Made by a program: the position numbers and the translations under genes
Shown here: positions 1-10,883 of the stretch, piece by piece
Layout: every line of letters begins with the position of its first letter
Position numbering within the stretch: position 1 is the first letter of the stretch
Assembly (NCBI RefSeq): GCF_023159225.1
Contig: NC_063180.1
Location: forward strand, 6,321,297 to 6,385,296
Reading direction: 5' to 3'
Length of the DNA: 64,000 bases
From: Perognathus longimembris pacificus
Lineage: Eukaryota > Chordata > Mammalia > Rodentia > Heteromyidae
Notes under the pieces: generated by a model
Databases searched by the model: none
What the model was told of the DNA's origin: nothing
The model's input: only the letters and a program-made list of their open reading frames with translations

Positions 1-849
1 GAATATGCACACTGGTGTACTAGCATGCAATCCTGTGTGTGTACCTATGTGAGTATTTCAGTGTGGGCATACCTGTGTTGTGCATGGAAATGTGTGCACA
101 ACTGATCCTATGTTTGTATGCATGGGTATATGCACCAGTCTCCTAAGGATGCATCCATTTGTAACTGTACGAAGGAAGGCTGCTCCCCCAAAAGCATGAT
201 TCAGTCCAGACTTCCTGATCATTATGCTGCTGAATAACACCATCCATTGGTGCTCTCTCCTTCCACCCTTACTGGTCCTTCCCAGCTCACATTGCTTCGT
301 TGTCCTCTGTAAACACCAGCCTCAGGCCACATGTGTGCCCTGCAAAGATAGCAGTGGATAGCAGGGATAGTGATGAGCAGTTCATGTACTAAGGTCATGT
401 TTATACTTCCATTGTCAACAGTGGTCATTATTTATTTGAACCGAGGCCTTTCTCATTTGATGGGCACCACTGCTGTGAGTAAGACCATGCAGAAGTCTTA
501 ATAATTTTCATATGGTAGGGAATGCAAGTGGGGAAGGCTGAGGCTCCCTGCAGTGGTCAAGAGGGGGGTGTCCAGTAGGGGCTGCTGGCACTACATCACA
601 CATAAGAAAACTCAGCCTGGAGATAGAAAGGGGTGGCCAACAAGCACCTGGTGGCCTCAGACTAGCTCCAGCTTCTTGGCCCAGACAGATGATCTCCCAG
701 GATAGTAAGGGAATTTGCAGATGTGAACTCAGACCCTCTGTCAGGAATTTGGAGAAATCATGAAGCGCTGAGGACTGGCTACACAACCAACCAAATCTGT
801 CATTTCCCAAACAGGAAGCAAGCACATTTTTAGCAACTGCAGCTGGTAG
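1..849. other. Unique non-coding sequence
   Basis: The first 150 bases are loosely TG-rich. I see no coding exon, RNA gene or clear interspersed repeat in this stretch. Open frames of 60-105 codons on both strands have no family resemblance that I recognise and look like chance. Confidence 0.5.
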
Positions 850-1060
850 GAGGCAGCGTGGTATTGGGAAAAGACAACAGAGTTAGGAATTAGAAAGAAG
901 TGGGATAGAATCTTTTGGCTGGTGTGACATTGTAGAAGATCTTAACCCCTACCTTCTTGATCTATGAAATGGGATAGTACTAAGTACCACTGAGGCTGAC
1001 GAGGCTCATGTGGGATAACAAAGGTAATAAGAGAGCCAAGTAAATGCATTACTGTGTTCT
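850..1060 (+). repeat. MIR SINE, old
   Basis: Order and wording fit MIR: a segment on an animal-like 'gagttaggaattag' core, then a stretch equivalent to 'cttaacccctaccttcttgatctatgaaatggg', then a 'gtgggataac' end. The copy is highly diverged, as expected for a mammal-wide relic. Confidence 0.6.
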
Positions 1061-1150
1061 CCCCTTCACTGTGGAGAATTTGAAGAGCCTTGGAAGGAAC
1101 TCATTCCTCCCCCAGCAGACTGTGACAAGCTCATCTCTCCCCTTCTCCAG

Positions 1151-1302
1151 GGACATGCAAGTTTCCAAGGTCAGAGGAAGTGGTCAACAGGAAGGATGTA
1201 GATTTTGAGCCACTATTTGCCAAAGTCTGTCCTGGGATCAGTGACCCCATCCACCTGGACGAGGGCTCCACTGGGTTCATGGAGGAAGTCCACAAGCGCT
1301 GA
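1151..1302 (+). CDS. Candidate terminal coding exon of an unrecognised gene
   Basis: A pyrimidine-rich tract ending in CAG at 1148-1150 makes a good splice acceptor. From 1151 two bases complete a split codon (phase 1), followed by 49 open codons and TGA at 1300-1302. The peptide begins TCKFPRSEEVV, contains DVDFEPLFAKVCPG near the middle and ends GFMEEVHKR. It is mixed and charged rather than low-complexity, and third positions are mostly C or G in its second half, which looks like real coding sequence. The same frame has a stop at 1123-1125, just upstream of the acceptor, so the open stretch matches the exon closely. Earlier exons would lie left of the window. I do not recognise the family. 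No AATAAA follows closely; a weak GATAAA variant lies near 1461. It could also be a relic of a retrocopy, or chance. Confidence 0.4.
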
Positions 1303-1539
1303 GGGACGTGAAACAGGTCACTGGACTTTCAACTGGTTAAACAATTATATTCAAAGAGGAATGACCGCTGGTCTCATCTCAACCTGGCAGAGGTCTCCTG
1401 CAGAGTGACATAGAGCTCAGGGACTGTCAGCTGTTCCTGAAGCATTATTGCCAATACACTCGATAAAGACCCAGAAAATATTCAGATGACAGAAAGAGAA
1501 ACTAAGCAAGAAGCAAACATTCCAAGGCTTTGTCTAAAT

Positions 1540-1662
1540 TCGCTTTGGCCTAATCCTCACAAGCCTCCTAGGAGGCAGGGACATTTGATCATTTTTGTTT
1601 GACACTGGAGGATGCTGACTAAGTGACTCGCCTAAGGCCATGGGTTGAGAGGCAGTAGAGCC
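1540..1662 (-). repeat. MIR SINE fragment
   Basis: The core reads like the reverse complement of MIR: a 'gatgctgactaagtgactcgcc' type segment, then 'aggccatgggttgagaggcagtag' and 'agccagaatttggatg'. These correspond to the MIR tail-to-core section that includes the 'cttgcccaaggtcac' region. Confidence 0.6.
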
Positions 1663-1784
1663 AGAATTTGGATGGCAGCCCCACAGAACGCACCCTCAAA
1701 TTGCCTGTGAAACATCAGCTTCTTTTGTGTACCCCCAACTTTCCAGAGCTGGAGAAAGCCTGGAGGGTACATCTGACAACTTTG

Positions 1785-1850
1785 CTCATTCCTTCATTCA
1801 ACTATCTAGCTACATCTCAAAAGTGCCAAGCACATGCTAGATTTGTTGAT
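1785..1850 (-). repeat. L2 3' end fragment
   Basis: The 'cattccttcattcaac' start followed by 'gtgccaagcacatgctag' matches the reverse complement of the L2 3' end. Short and diverged. Confidence 0.4.
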
Positions 1851-1989
1851 ATGATAGTAAAGAAAGGATGTAAGAGATTCTTACCCTTACAGTTCCAGAA
1901 GAGAGGAGGGCTCTAGGGACCTCAACAGCTAAACAATACACCTGTGAATTAATGAGATAACTTTAGAAAAGGATAACATAGCCAAAATA

Positions 1990-2105
1990 TATCTTGACTT
2001 CTAGGCACTGTTCTAGGCACTATCATAATTCCTACTTTACAGATGAGGCAGAGAGAGCTTCATGTGGCTCCTGCTGCAAGGTAGCTAAATCTGGACAGCA
2101 CTGTC
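1990..2105 (-). repeat. MIR/L2-type fragment
   Basis: 'aggcactgttctaggcac' followed by 'tactttacagatgaggcag' and a 'gtagctaaatctgg' end follows the reverse order of MIR. The block is an old non-coding relic. Confidence 0.55.
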
Positions 2106-2109
2106 CTAG

Positions 2110-3570
2110 TGAGCCAAAAAGACACAAGGGAAGACCCACTCTGTGGAGTGACATCAAACCTGAAGGAGGAGCCCGGATCCAGGTGCAAGTTGGAAGGGAC
2201 AGCAAGTGCTCAAAACAGGAGGTGGGAACTGGCCATACAGGATGAGCTCCATCTTTCTGTGGAAAGATGCCTGGCGTGACTGGACCCAAAGGAGCCCACA
2301 GTCAGGGTCAAGGTCAGGCCCAGGATTCAGAAACTTTGTAGGTCATGGCCAAGAGTTTGGATTCTTTTCCAAGCAGGAACTCATATAGAAGGGTAGAACA
2401 TGAAGCACGTTGCTTATAACCTGAGCCAACCCCTCTGGCCAGCCCCTCAGCTTGATGCTACTGGCCTTTCCTGGGACTTCCTCACTCTCCCACCTGCCTT
2501 CCGAAGTTCAAAACTTCCTCAGGTCTACAGGGATCCAAGTCCTGGAACCTGGCCTGGTCCACTGGGCAATCCCTAGTTCTTGAGCGGAGACCTATAGGTC
2601 CCAACCCATAGCTCAGGGGCTCCAGTGGAGACCCAAAGGCCTACTTGATTGGTCAAATCAAGAGCCAAACACATCAAGGGAGGTTCAGAAAATATTTCAG
2701 AGGAGCCAGGGAGGAGGGGGGCCTAGAAAGAAGGTGAAATTTGAGTGTGAGCTAGGAGGAGGGCCAGCAGAGAGGTAAAAATTGGGGGAGGATGGGAACA
2801 GAGGTGGGTGGGAGGTGAGAAGAAGGCAGAGCTGGGAAGAATGGAGTGGGGGGAGAGAGAGGTGGGAGAACTGAAGAGCAAAGGTGAGCCAAGGAGTAGG
2901 GAGAATCAGGGAGCACCCAGCTCTGCCTCAGAATGCCACACTTCTGTGGCAGACAGAGATTAGTTAATGGGAAATAGCACATGGTGTGACCTGTGCGTTG
3001 ACAGTGGTCACCAGTAAATGTTGAGGGAAAACATGGACAAATCCTGGGGGTCATCCTGAAGGAGGTGACTATGGAATGAAGCTTCCAGAAACCATAGAAG
3101 CTCAGTAGCCACTGTAGAAGGCTGAAAGACACATGTTCCAGCTGCACTACCCCCAAGGTGGGCAGACAGAATAATGGAAAGGAAAAGGGCCTCTTGGGGA
3201 TACAACTTAGGGGTTCCCCTGCAATTTAGAGGGCTATAGGGTCCTTCAGCTATGATGGCACCTGCACAAATGACTAAGCCAAGCGCCCAAACCAGAGTTG
3301 CTTTGTCATTATTAAAAAAATACTTCCCATTAAAACTTTTATTGGACAGATCATCACTGTATCTGAATCACCACAGTGGCATCATTGTAAGACATTTCAA
3401 CATCACGTTTGTCAACCAAAGAAAAGCAAGAGTAGTGAATTTCTTTAGATCCAGCTTTAACTGATGTAAGGTGGCTTTCAGTTTGGGCCAACAATCTGTG
3501 TGAATTCGTGTTTGCTATGGAAGGGGGTGATGGAGGGTTGAAAGGACCTCTTATTAAAAACCTTTGATCA
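2110..3570. other. Unique non-coding sequence, purine-rich part
   Basis: 2690-2900 is strongly purine-rich on the + strand (gggagga-type), which creates long Pro/Ser/Leu-rich frames on the - strand. These frames are compositional. I see no exon with good splice sites. Confidence 0.45.
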
Positions 3571-3574
3571 GTGT

Positions 3575-3716
3575 CCTGCGTTTGGAAATGTACCATTGTG
3601 ATGTAAGTTGTCACCACTGGAAAACTTTGTGATGCTATGCAGAATCTCTCTGTACTATTTTTTTACAACTGTGTGTGTGAGTCTATAATTATTTTGAATT
3701 TTAAAAAATTAAAAAC
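3575..3716 (+). repeat. L1M-type LINE 3' end
   Basis: The block reads like the end of an old L1M 3' UTR: 'ttgtgatgtaagttgtcacc', then an 'aatctctctgtactatt' box, then 'gagtctataattattttgaa' and an A-rich tail. Order and spacing agree with L1M 3' ends as I recall them. Confidence 0.55.
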
Positions 3717-3911
3717 AAACAAAAACGCCTTGCTTTAGAATGGCATGGAGCCAGCTGAAGCATCAAATTTGATACAAAACCAAGTTTGATTCATGAAAAC
3801 AGCTGTTTCTTATTCAAGAGGTTTTTTTTTTTTTGAAAGATTGCTTGTAGAAGCTTCTATCAATTTGTGGTTTATTAAGCTTTCCATACATTTTATTTTT
3901 ATTTTCTTAGC

Positions 3912-4159
3912 TTTTTTTTTTCTGTGCTGGTACTAGGGCTTAAACTCCAGAGCCTGGGCACTGTCCCTTAACCTTTTTCACTCAAGGGTAGCTTTCTACC
4001 ACTAGACCCACAACTCCACTTCTGACCTTTTGCTGGCTAATTGGAGATGAGAATCTCACAGATTTTTTTTTCTGTCTGGGCTGGTTTGGAATTATAATCC
4101 TCAGATCCTCAAACTCCTGAGTAGCTAGGATTACAGGCGTGAGCCACTGACACCCAGCT
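3912..4159 (-). repeat. B1-like/Geo composite SINE
   Basis: A T-run at the left is the A-tail of a minus-strand element. Next come the reverse complement of the Geo-type right module (ctgtccctta..., tctaccactagacccac) and then of the B1/Alu-like left module ('gagtagctaggattacagg', 'gtgagccactgacacccagc'). The copy is full length or nearly so and moderately diverged. Confidence 0.8.
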
Positions 4160-4399
4160 CTTAGCACAGTTTTATAAAGGAAATTAAAATGTCATCTTTC
4201 CTGGCCAGTGCCCCATTGAAGTTATCCCAAAGCATTGACTACATTGCCCATTTTCCACATGCACTGCATCATGACAAAGGCCGAGGGCTGCTGCACTTGG
4301 CTTGGGGGTGGGGGAGGGACTTTTGTGGGGTAGAGGTGTAAGTGAAGGTGGATAGGGTTTGGAGAGGGTGGAGCTGGGGCTGCAGAGAGCAGGAGTTGC

Positions 4400-4560
4400 T
4401 AGAGGCCAGCAGGGACAGCTGAGGTGGAGCGCCTACCGCTCTGGATACTATGCTGAGCAGTGAACTGCCCTAGCTAAAAGCGAGGGGTCTGCAGAGACCT
4501 GGCACACCCTTGCCTATAAAAGAGGGCCACACGGAGGCTACCTCTCAAGCTCAGCATTCA
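4400..4560 (+). promoter_or_regulatory. Candidate TATA-box promoter
   Basis: TATAAAAG lies at 4515-4522. About 30 bases downstream, 'ctcagcattca' (4549-4560) offers an initiator-like start. An E-box CAGCTG lies upstream near 4419. The block is GC-rich, unique and not part of a repeat that I recognise. No convincing coding start follows: the ATG near 4655 opens only a few codons. If real, this would start a non-coding first exon or a lncRNA. A single TATA match is weak evidence. Confidence 0.25.
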
Positions 4561-4899
4561 GGCAAGACCTGGGGAGTCTGGAGCCTGAGATAGAACCCAG
4601 CTTGCACCCATCTGAAGAGAATCACCCTTTCACCTCCCTGGAACCACACTGACGATGGTGACACCCAGAGGCATTTGAGCAGTGCTCTCCCTAGGGGCCC
4701 CAGTTGGGACCACACAGCACTTCCTACCCTTCCTGCTGACTCTCTGGGGCACGTGGCCTTAGCACACCGGTACAAGGCCAGTTGGGAAACTCAGGACACC
4801 CCATAGGCCCTGGCCAGGGTTCTTGCCAGGCCAGCCTGTGAATTTGAGGGACAACAAGAACATGTCTGTCTGGTCCCTCCCCAAGCTTCACCCAAGCCT
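4561..4899. other. Unique GC-rich sequence
   Basis: Nothing recognisable beyond unique mammalian sequence. It lies between the TATA candidate and the block that looks regulatory. Confidence 0.4.
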
Positions 4900-5660
4900 G
4901 GTCTCAATGGAAACATTATGACAATTTAATTACCTTTCACAAACCCAGCCTGAGAAACCCCATTCCTTGGCCAGCATGCCAGGTTCAAACTGCGCCAGGG
5001 GTGAGCGGAAGCTGTGCTCCCCCAGGGGTGAGCGAACAGCCCCCAGGAGCTGCACACCCTTTAATGAGGCTTCCAAGTGACCCCCGGGCCCCCAAGCCCA
5101 CATGGGGCCCGAGCAGGTCCTCCCCAGCCACACACGGCAGACCCTAGAGTCAGGCCAGCTCACAGGTTTTTGTTTGGAACATCGTGAGGTTTCCCCCCCC
5201 CTTCCTTTCTTTCTTCCTTCCTTTCTTTCTCCTTCTTCTTTTTTTTTAATAAAACGAGTGATAAAGGGTCCTGCCAGGAACCATTGTCTTCCAAAGTCTA
5301 AAGTGTTTGAAATTAATTTATCCGCTTAGGATGGTGTATAAATTTCTCATTACGAGTGTCAGTGATCAACAAGAAACCATTCCAAGAAATGTCTCGGGCC
5401 CTTGCCAAGCCCCAGGCCCTGGGTCCCTCGCAGAGCCGATGCCCGCCACAAAGGGCTTCACACAGTCAGGAGCGTTAACTATGCATGCTTTCCCGTTGCC
5501 CGGGCTCAGCCAAATGCCCTGTGAGAATGACACGTCCACACCCGGTTTTATTATTCTGCACAGATGCCGGCTTGTTGTGTGTTTCCAGCTTGGAGAGCAT
5601 AATGTAGGGTGTTAGGGGGTTTTGTTGTTGTGTTGGGCATGTGCGTTTATACTTTCCCGT
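4900..5660. promoter_or_regulatory. Repeat-free CpG-bearing block, possible conserved element
   Basis: This stretch lacks SINEs and LINEs and keeps CpGs that are rare elsewhere in the window. It contains AT-rich homeobox-like sites (e.g. 'gaaattaatttatccgc' near 5310), an HNF1-like half GTTAAC at 5474-5479 followed by ATGCAT at 5481-5486, and a 13-base direct repeat ccaggggtgagcg at 4995-5007 and 5022-5034. A CT-rich tract sits at 5200-5250. These features suit an enhancer-like element, but only comparison with other mammals could show conservation. Confidence 0.3.
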
Positions 5661-8230
5661 CCCTCACCCCTTCTTTGGGTGATCCACCCCCTGAGTCCCC
5701 CAAAAGGCAAGAGGAAGTAGGGGACAGGCCCTGAAGGTTCTTGGAAGGGCCAGGGATACAGTGGGGGAGGGGATTAAATGAATGGAATCTCTTTGAGGTG
5801 TGTGTTGGGGGGGGGGTGTTAAAACCAAAGAGAGGAAAGGGAAGGGGAGGGGGAGGTTAAGCCCTGGGAAAAAATGGCACCCCAGCCTTGGCTGGGTCTG
5901 ACTGCCAGCTACCAGGGGCGGGTGGCAAGCAGAGAGAGTGAGCCTTGCTTCTGCAGCCCTGGAGCCCCTGCACCTGGCCCCGCCTTCAAGGCTGTTCCCA
6001 AAAGGCTCAGCTTCAAGAAAGGGGCCCTCAGGACCCTCCTGCCATGTGTCACCCTTTAATTCCCACATGAAAATGGAAACCTGAGACCACAGGGCTGAAT
6101 AGGTGCCGTGGGTACAGTACTGGGACCCAGCTCCTGTGGCGGCTGAGTCCTCAGCCTTCTCTACTGGAGCCGTGGCAGTGTTCCCTCTCTTACTGTAAAG
6201 CCCATCCTGTAGCCCCAGTGAGATGCTCTGCACCCTTCTACCTGCTCAGGGCTCTCTCCCTGGACTTCAAGCTCAGGCACCCCGGAAAAGGTGTCCTCCA
6301 GCTCAAAGAACACAGCCAAGGAAAACATGGAACCAGCCCCCAGGTCCTCGGATGGTGCCTGCTGGCTCTGGCCATGGCTTGAAGAGTGTGGCTTTTCCAG
6401 GGTCACTGAGGTAAAGACAAATCTGAGATTTTTAAAGGGTAATGCAGGAAGCTGGCCCAGAGCCTGGAGATCCCATCTGAGCCCCACCTTTGTTACCTTC
6501 TCCCTGTGGGACCCAGGCTCAGTCCTCTGACTTCTAATACTCTCTTCTAAACCTGAAGGGCTGAGGCCAGGGTGTCCTGGCCCCCAACTTTGGTCTCTAG
6601 GATAGGGTGGGACACACAGACAGTACTGAGCAGAGGTACTGTCAAAACTGCTACAGAATCCTTAGCTCAGGCAGGCTGGGTGACCTAGGCTGGGTACTGA
6701 AGAAGAGAGCGCACAGTGAATGGTATTACCTGTGGTCTTCCCCCAGTCCCTGACATATGCTTGGTCTCTTTTTGAATATTCAGCCTTCTTCAGGACTGGG
6801 CATGCTCAGATTCTGGGACCACTCAGAAGTGCCAGTCTTGGCTGGCATGCTCATGCCTGGCCTCTGTGCCTGACTGCCCAGGGCAGGGCCTCTGTAGAGT
6901 AGCTGATTGGGATGCCTGGCAATCACTGGTCCTGGGCGGTGGGCCAGCCTGCAGCCCCTGCGGAGGTAGCCTCATTAAAGGTCTCATGGTCTAGTGGGCA
7001 GAGCATCAGACTGGACATCTGGAGGCTCAGGGCTGTGTCCAGCTTGCTGTTGCTTTGCTGGGTGACCTTAAGCAGATTACTTGGCCTCTCAGTGCCCCAT
7101 CTGCCCCCTGCCTCCTCCCTGTCTGGCAGGGCTTCTTGGAGGGCATTTTAATGGAGCCTAGATTCTACAGTCCCACGATCTTAGCTATTCCAGCCACGCT
7201 AAAGGTAGCCAGCTTTGTCCAGGAAGCCTTCCTCTACCTCCTCTAAAATTGTCTCTGGACCTTGAGAGGCCACCATAGGCCTGGCCTGAAAGTTGATGCT
7301 ATGTGGGGTCTGAGCAGAAGTTGCAGCTCTGAGAGCAGGAAAGGCTAGGCTATTCAGATGCATTCAGAAAATTCTCCCTTTGCAGATGAAGAAAATAGAA
7401 GAGGACAGCCAAGTGGAGGCATTGCTAGGCTGAGAAACTGCTAGTCCATCCTCTGGCCCCTTTTTACTTCTCTCATGAGCTCGTTACTCCAGCCTCTCCT
7501 TCCAGACTCAGGCCACAGGATGATTTCTGCAGCATGCACTTCTAACATGGCCATCCCAGTGAGGGCCTCTGGGCATCCTCTTGCCTTCTGGGGGACCCAG
7601 GACCTGCACTACCATCCCTACCCACTTCTTTGCAGCCTGTGGTCTTCCTTCACCAGGCACAGCCCAGGCTCTCCACATTAACATAGGAAAGCTCACCAGC
7701 CCATGCTGGTCGTGCCACCTAGAAGGTCCTCCTCAGCTTGTCTCATGAGTGAACCGAGTACTCCCATGACTACAGTGACACTCTTCTGCATGTTGCATGC
7801 TCTCAGCTGTCCATGGGGACATAGACTGGGATCGCTGCTTACCTGCTCTCCTGCAGGGCCTTCTTCCCTCCCCAAGGAATCCATAGGGGAGACTCAGGCT
7901 TCATGAACAGTAGGCACACAATAGATGTGCCCTTGGCACACCCCTGCATGTGGCTTGGTGTACACCAAGAGGGTAAGACCCAAGAGGAACCATCTCTGCC
8001 CTCCTTCCCCCCTCATCATACTCTGAACACCCTTGAATCAAGCACACAATGCTTTGTAGTGGCTCCCCCAGACTCTGCCTGCTGTTTGTGGCCTCCACAC
8101 TCTAGACCTGCATGGCCAGGAACAACCCACCCACCCCAAGCTCCCCTCCTTTTGCCACCTGGGTCTCAAGTCAATAATAAGAATACTGCTTGCTTACTGC
8201 AACCCTCCTTTGGGTTAAGTGCATAATAAA
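5661..8230. other. Unique non-coding sequence with MIR relics
   Basis: Two short MIR-like relics are visible: 6985-7100 on + ('ctagtgggcagagcatcagac', then 'gctgggtgaccttaagcag') and about 7375-7440 on - ('tttgcagatgaagaaaatag'). A G-rich run lies at 5807-5860. The open frames up to 189 codons (5664-6233, -) have no recognisable domains. Confidence 0.45.
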
Positions 8231-8234
8231 GCTA

Positions 8235-8334
8235 CATATATATATATATATATATACTCTCATATATGTTCATATATATACATATTATATGTATATATTA
8301 TGTATACACTATATACATAATATATACATATATT
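8235..8334. repeat. (TA)n / TATACA-rich microsatellite
   Basis: About 100 bases of alternating TA with scattered ATAC and TTATAT variants. It follows 'cataataaagctac', so it may have grown from an A/T-rich retroposon end. Confidence 0.9.
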
Positions 8335-8344
8335 ACAGCCTTGT

Positions 8345-8480
8345 ACTTTGGTACCTGAAGAAGCTAAGGCTCAGAGATTAAGTGGGTTGGTTGCCTGGGG
8401 TCACACAGCTGGCAGAGGCAGAGTTGGGAGCCTAGCCCAAAGCTACAAGACTGTGAAGCTAAATCTCTGGCCTTCACTCA
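8345..8480 (-). repeat. MIR SINE fragment
   Basis: 'aagaagctaaggctcagaga', 'ggggtcacacagctggcag' and 'gcagagttgggagcctagcc' follow in the reverse order of MIR. Clear although diverged. Confidence 0.7.
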
Positions 8481-8754
8481 TATCTGCTGTCTTTCAAGGC
8501 GATTTCTCACAGACATGGCCTCAGTGCGGTTGCTAAAGGTCAAGGAACAATTTCCTAGGTGACTCTTTTCTCTTGGCATTGGTATACAGCCAGTGTTTAG
8601 AGCTTGAACCAAAGTGGAATAGGGGGTGGGCTTTCCCACATCAGATGTCAACTACATCAGTATAAGCCCAGAATATACCCGGTAGACATTTCCAGTTAAT
8701 CTTTCTTCCCATTCTTCTCCATTGTAGCTTGTATTATTCAATTGTATTTTGAAT

Positions 8755-9665
8755 TGATGTCTTAGCCAGCTTGCTGTAAAAAATTCTGAGAAAATCAACT
8801 TATAAAGAGGAAAGGTGGTTGAGATCCAAAATGGTGGCAATCTTAGCATCCCCAGTTCTTCCTCTGCTTGGCCAGTCCCAGGTAGAGCGGTCTGTGTCAA
8901 GCAGCATGCACAGCAGGGAGGGCTCAGCTTGTATGTGGAAGGCCCTCGCCAGCTGCATCACACTGCTCAGGGTCGGAGTGAGCATGCTTAATGTCTTCCT
9001 GAGCTCTTCCACAAAGAACACGAGAGGCAGGAGTTCATTACCCACCTCCATCTTGGTATCAGGACCAAGCCCTTTCCCTGGAGAGATGGCAAGCATACTC
9101 TATTCCATAACCCTTATACAAATCTCCTTCCCACTGGCTGTGAAAATGAAGAGACCATAGACCATCACTGAGGCACTTGGGACCACAGTTTTGGCTCGGA
9201 CCATTCTCTGTGTATGGACCAGAAAAGTACACAGGACCTTAAACTCACCTTCCTTTCTTGTACCAAATGACAATTAAACTGCGTTTCCATCCCTTTGCTT
9301 ATAGCAGGAGATGGCTTAAATAAATAGTTTAACCATAACAAGAAGAAAAATAAGAGAAACAGTTTGATGGACTTGCAGTTTCAGAGGTTTCTGTCCATGG
9401 TCCCTGTTATTCCATGCCTGAGGACAGGCAGGAAGTAGCTGTAGAGCAAAGCTGTTACTTCATGGTGGCTGAGACACAAAAAAAGAAAGAAGAAACTAGG
9501 ATTTCAATAACAATCTCTGAGAGCACACCCCAGTGACCTAACTTTCTCCCACTAAGCCTCCTAAAGATTCCATCACCCCCTAATAGCACCATAGACTGGA
9601 GACAAAGCCTTCAACACATGGCCCTTTGGAGTCCTTTGGAGAAACAAATTGTAACAGGAATGAAA
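8755..9665 (+). repeat. Old rodent-type interspersed repeat, split by an insert
   Basis: The left part (8755-8815, 'gtcttagccagcttgctgt', 'aaagaggaaaggtgg') and the right part (9360-9665, 'gcagtttcagaggtttctgtcc', 'ccccagtgacctaactttc', 'agattccatcaccccctaa') read like one repeat familiar from rodent genomes. The middle 8816-9355 is foreign to it and is listed separately. The family name is not recalled with confidence. Confidence 0.4.
8816..9355. pseudogene. Insert inside an older repeat, possible decayed retrocopy
   Basis: This 540-base block interrupts an older repeat. On the + strand it ends in an A-rich stretch with AATAAA at about 9319, which would suit a + strand retrocopy. On the - strand 8800-9096 is open for 98 codons and looks more protein-like (the string ELRKTLSML is near its middle), with a related open stretch upstream after one stop. 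The two clues point to opposite strands. I do not recognise a parent gene. It may simply be unique sequence. Confidence 0.2.
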
Positions 9666-9776
9666 ATGAAATGTTGATTAAACTCCCTGGGGCATAGTAT
9701 ATCAATTCTCAAATAGATCTGGAGATTCAATGCAATCCCAACCAGAGTTCTATGTAGACTCTTTAAAAACAAACTG

Positions 9777-10107
9777 AAGCTGGACACTCACTGGTAGCTC
9801 TTGCCTTTAATCCTCACTCCTCTGGAGTCTGAGATCTAGGGATCTCAGATTGAAGCTAGCCCAGGCAGAAAAGTCTGTGTAGCTCTTATCTCCAAGGAAG
9901 GAAGGAAGGGAGGGAGGGAGGGAGGGAGGGAGGGAGGGAGGGAGGGAGGGAGGAAGGAGGGAGGAAGGAAGGAAGAAAGAAAGAAAGAAAGAAGAAAAAA
10001 GGAAGAAAAAAAGTAAGAGACAGTGGAGCTGTGGCTCAAGTAGTAGATTGCTACTACTTGAGTGGAAAAGCTCAGGGACAGTGTACAGGCCCTGGATTCA
10101 AATGCTT
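9777..10107 (+). repeat. B1-like/Geo SINE split by a purine microsatellite
   Basis: The left module is at 9777-9894 ('ctgagatctagggatctcag', 'ccaggcagaaaagtctgtg', 'ctcttatctcc'). The right module resumes after the purine tract at 10022 ('tggagctgtggctcaagtag') and ends with 'caggccctggattcaa'. The microsatellite has grown in the A-rich linker between modules. Confidence 0.75.
9895..10013. repeat. (GGAA)n/(GGGA)n purine tract
   Basis: All-purine on the + strand for about 119 bases. The central GGGA units give many G-triplets one base apart, a classic G-quadruplex and triplex-prone layout. Confidence 0.9.
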
Positions 10108-10277
10108 AATTTCTACCTCCTCTGCTTCCCTGGAGGCTGCCTGAAACAGGAAGTCAGATCCATCTCCTCCACTGCTGTGGCTGCAATAGCTGCAGAGCCT
10201 GGCAGAGAAAATGTCCAAACCACTCAGGTCATTGCAGATGTGTGGCGTGAGCATGAGAAGTGGAGGGAGCCGGCTGC

Positions 10278-10748
10278 TCAGTTGTACAAGCTAAGTGTGG
10301 AGGATGAAGAGCCACCATCAGCCTGAGCCAGATGCATAGTTCTTGCCCCATCCCAACACTCCAGGCAGATCCAGATGTCTCTTCTCCTTGTCTTACTGGT
10401 CAGGAGTTTCCTCAGCTCCCTCCATTTCTGGCATAGGAGCTCATGATGTAGATTATGGTCATAATGCTCTGTGCAGAGTCTGTCCCTGTGATCGCTGTCA
10501 TTTTCCCATTGAGGTTTTTTTTGTATCATTTTCTTGAGGACCTTGGCTTGCTTGGTACACTCACTAAGTGGCATAGCTAAAGCCTTACACCTGTGTAATC
10601 TGGATGTCTGCTCATCTTTCTGCAGAGTCCTTAGGTCAACAGGTAGCTCAAAGTGGGAATGGGGAACCAAATTCCTGCTTGGGGCCTGAGTGGGAGTCCC
10701 TGGCACTGGCTCCCTTCCCCATCCATTCTGTACTACCTTTCTGATCAT
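10278..10748 (-). pseudogene. Open frame of unknown origin, possible retrocopy relic
   Basis: A 156-codon frame on the - strand. Its middle is rich in Lys, Glu and Leu, with a helix-like segment (ECTKQAKVLKKMIQKK, then CQKWRELRKLL about 50 residues on), unlike the Pro/Ser/Leu chance frames around it. It is followed by stops and unrelated sequence, and no A-tail or introns are visible. I considered a coiled-coil protein relic but recognise no family. On the + strand, 10130-10326 also reads as a mixed, charged peptide. At most one of these can be real. Confidence 0.2.
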
Positions 10749-10883
10749 TGAATACTCAATATCTGGGGCACTCTACCTTACATGTTGCATGGGACAGGAG
10801 AATGCAGAGTAATACTCACTGTGGAACCTCAGCTGATTGTTTCTCATGGACTCAGCCCATGGGGGTCTCAAAAAGGAGTTAAC

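Noticed and set aside
5664..6233. 189-codon - strand open frame
   Set aside because: Pro/Leu-rich frame over purine-rich DNA with no domain.
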